Of a stretch of 15,560 bases of DNA, positions 14,380 through 15,560 are shown in pieces. Under the pieces are notes generated by a model. It was not told where the DNA came from. It ran no database searches and saw only the letters and a program-made list of their open reading frames with translations. Source of the stretch: UBA7985 sp965658725 (GTDB lineage: Bacteria; Pseudomonadota; Alphaproteobacteria; UBA7985); NCBI GenBank assembly GCA_965658725.1, contig CBFHUI010000064.1, positions 1 to 15,560 on the forward strand, read 5' to 3'. The translations under genes were made by a program, and so were the position numbers. How positions within the stretch are numbered: the stretch's first letter is position 1; each line of letters begins with the position of its first letter.

Positions 14380-15435
14380 ATGGCTCAAGACAGCAGCGGC
14401 CCTGACCAGACCCCAGCTCCAGAAGCCGAGGAAGCGCCAAACCAGTCGGCGCTGTCCACGTGGCTTCGCTTTTATCGCCAGAACGGAAGGGCGCTGAATG
14501 CTTTCATCACCTTTGTTCTGGTTTGGGGCGTTTGTGCGGCCAACAATCCGGCCTTGTTCTTCAATCCGATCTTTTACAACTCATTCTTGTTCTCCGTGCC
14601 AGCCACGATTTTTCTCACAACGTCACTGGTGTTCGTGATTGTATCGGGCGAACTGGATCTGGCCTTTCCCTCGGTGGTGGGCGCGGCCGGCGGGGTCTTT
14701 ATGTATCTGGTTGTGCTCGACGTTCCGGTCGTGCTGTCCATGCTGCTGACCATGAGCTTTGGGGCCATGATCGGGCTCTGCATCGGGGCGATCGTTGTCT
14801 ACGGAAAGATCTCCTCTCTGGTTGCTACCCTGGGCCTGAACTTCTTCATTCTCGGCATCGTCAACCTTCTGGCACAGGGAAGGACGATCTCCTCTCCCGA
14901 TGCCATCAATACCTTTGGCTACGAACTCTTTGTCGGGAAGTGGAAGTTCTTTGGCTCGAACTTGCAGGTGCCCAGTCATTTTCTGTGGTCGCTGGCGTGG
15001 GTTGGCTTCTGCTACGTGCTGTTTAATTACCACCGCTTTGGCATTCGCGTGCAAATGGTTGGCGATAATGCCGACAGTGCTCGGCAAATGGGCATCAATG
15101 CGGAGCGGATCCGGGTTGGTGTGTTCATCTTCTCCGGCTTGGCAGCGGCGATCACGGGGGCGTTGCTGGTGCAGATGGCAAACATGGTGTGGTTTCCGAC
15201 CTCGGGTAAAGCCTACCTGCTGATCGCCTTGGCTGCTCTGTTTGTCGGTGGGACGCCCACGTGGGGTGGAGTGGGGTCGATCATCGGGGCCTTCTTTGGC
15301 GCACTGACGATCACACTGATCCCTTCAGGTGCTGTGGGGGCAGGCTTTGCGGGCTATTGGACCGACTTTATCTTTGGCTTTGTCATCATCTTGACCATGA
15401 TCGCGCACCGCTTCTCAGGCGCGCGCGTGCGCTGA
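14380..15435 (+). CDS. ABC sugar transporter permease (RbsC/FrcC family)
   Basis: An inner-membrane channel subunit of 351 residues with about eight to ten hydrophobic segments after a polar Pro/Glu-rich N-terminus (residues 1-36). Family landmarks are VSGELDLAFPSVVGAAGG (88-105), where RbsC proteins have a Gly-Asp-Leu-rich loop, and VGDNADSARQMGIN, the cytoplasmic coupling region that contacts the ATPase. The first of these reads GELDLA where many relatives have GGIDLS. A strong ribosome binding site, GGGAAGGGAA, precedes ATG 14380. The stop TGA shares its last base with the ATG of the following dehydrogenase gene. It pairs with the preceding binding protein and ATPase as one importer. Confidence 0.93.
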   Translation: MAQDSSGPDQTPAPEAEEAPNQSALSTWLRFYRQNGRALNAFITFVLVWGVCAANNPALFFNPIFYNSFLFSVPATIFLTTSLVFVIVSGELDLAFPSVVGAAGGVFMYLVVLDVPVVLSMLLTMSFGAMIGLCIGAIVVYGKISSLVATLGLNFFILGIVNLLAQGRTISSPDAINTFGYELFVGKWKFFGSNLQVPSHFLWSLAWVGFCYVLFNYHRFGIRVQMVGDNADSARQMGINAERIRVGVFIFSGLAAAITGALLVQMANMVWFPTSGKAYLLIALAALFVGGTPTWGGVGSIIGAFFGALTITLIPSGAVGAGFAGYWTDFIFGFVIILTMIAHRFSGARVR

Positions 15436-15560
15436 TGCGGCGGGCCCTGGTCACGGGTGCAGCGGGCGGCATTGGGTCCGCGATCGCGGACCGCCTTGCC
15501 AGAGACGGATATTGGCTGGCCCTGCTGGACGTTGAAGCTCCCCACCTGCCACCCTCAGCC
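15435..15560 (+). CDS. Short-chain dehydrogenase/reductase, N-terminal part (cut by window end)
   Basis: The frame opens with ATG at 15435-15437, overlapping the permease stop by one base (TGATG), and runs open to the window edge, giving 42 residues. The beginning MRRALVTGAAGGIGSAIADR is the first strand and dinucleotide-binding TGxxxGxG loop of classical SDR enzymes; LALLDVE ends the second strand, where an acidic residue (Asp33) is common in NAD-preferring members. The one-base overlap makes translational coupling with the permease likely, so it probably oxidises a hydroxyl of the imported compound or its product. The substrate and the rest of the protein are outside the window. Confidence 0.85.
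   Translation, partial: MRRALVTGAAGGIGSAIADRLARDGYWLALLDVEAPHLPPSA

Noticed and set aside
1..15560. tRNA, rRNA, CRISPR arrays, transposases, integrases, phage or toxin-antitoxin genes
   Set aside because: Nothing of these kinds was recognised on either strand; intergenic spaces are short and lack repeated units of CRISPR type or insertion-sequence ends.

Overview
The window looks like a piece of a free-living alphaproteobacterial chromosome, probably Rhodobacterales or Hyphomicrobiales. This is inferred from protein similarity recalled by eye (AglA-like alpha-glucosidase, MocE-type ferredoxin, a TolB-like propeller protein and a Frc/Rbs-type sugar importer, all common in rhizobia and roseobacters) and from the fairly GC-rich coding sequence; no taxonomic marker gene is present. 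I see no rRNA, tRNA, CRISPR, insertion sequence or phage gene, and no gene-free stretch longer than about 270 bases.

Left part (1-4391, mostly + strand): the tail of an EamA/DMT-type transporter; a winged-helix class I SAM-dependent methyltransferase interrupted near its N-terminus by a 10-N assembly gap whose length is not frame-compatible; a 39-residue single-span membrane protein on the opposite strand; a cytoplasmic TolB/PD40-type beta-propeller protein; and a complete copper amine oxidase with an unusual residue just after its cofactor tyrosine. The amine oxidase converges, with only 12 bases between stop codons, on a minus-strand acyl-CoA synthetase preceded by an MFS transporter (4404-7259).

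Right part (7383-15560): two divergent operons around a short AT-rich control region (12202-12456). The minus operon is tightly packed: GH13 alpha-glucosidase, LacI-family regulator, PanB-like protein, MocD-like di-iron oxygenase/desaturase and MocE-like Rieske ferredoxin, with stop/start overlaps of 4, 11 and 8 bases at three of its four junctions. The plus operon encodes a secreted sugar-binding protein, a single-domain ABC ATPase, an RbsC-type permease and the start of a short-chain dehydrogenase cut by the window end. A perfect 22-bp palindrome with a central CG and a second related, imperfect site lie in the control region with centres 148 bp apart. They are the natural operators for the LacI protein encoded in the minus operon.

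Working model (inference): LacI senses a sugar-type ligand and represses both operons. The ABC importer brings in an alpha-glucoside, the GH13 enzyme cleaves it, and the dehydrogenase, oxygenase/ferredoxin pair and PanB-like protein process the rest. MocD and MocE take part in oxidative O-demethylation of the rhizopine 3-O-methyl-scyllo-inosamine in Rhizobium, so an O-methylated glycoside or cyclitol glycoside is an attractive candidate substrate. The PanB-like protein appears to have lost the metal ligands of true ketopantoate hydroxymethyltransferase, so its role is unlikely to be pantothenate synthesis. This combination is the best candidate in the window for an undescribed pathway.
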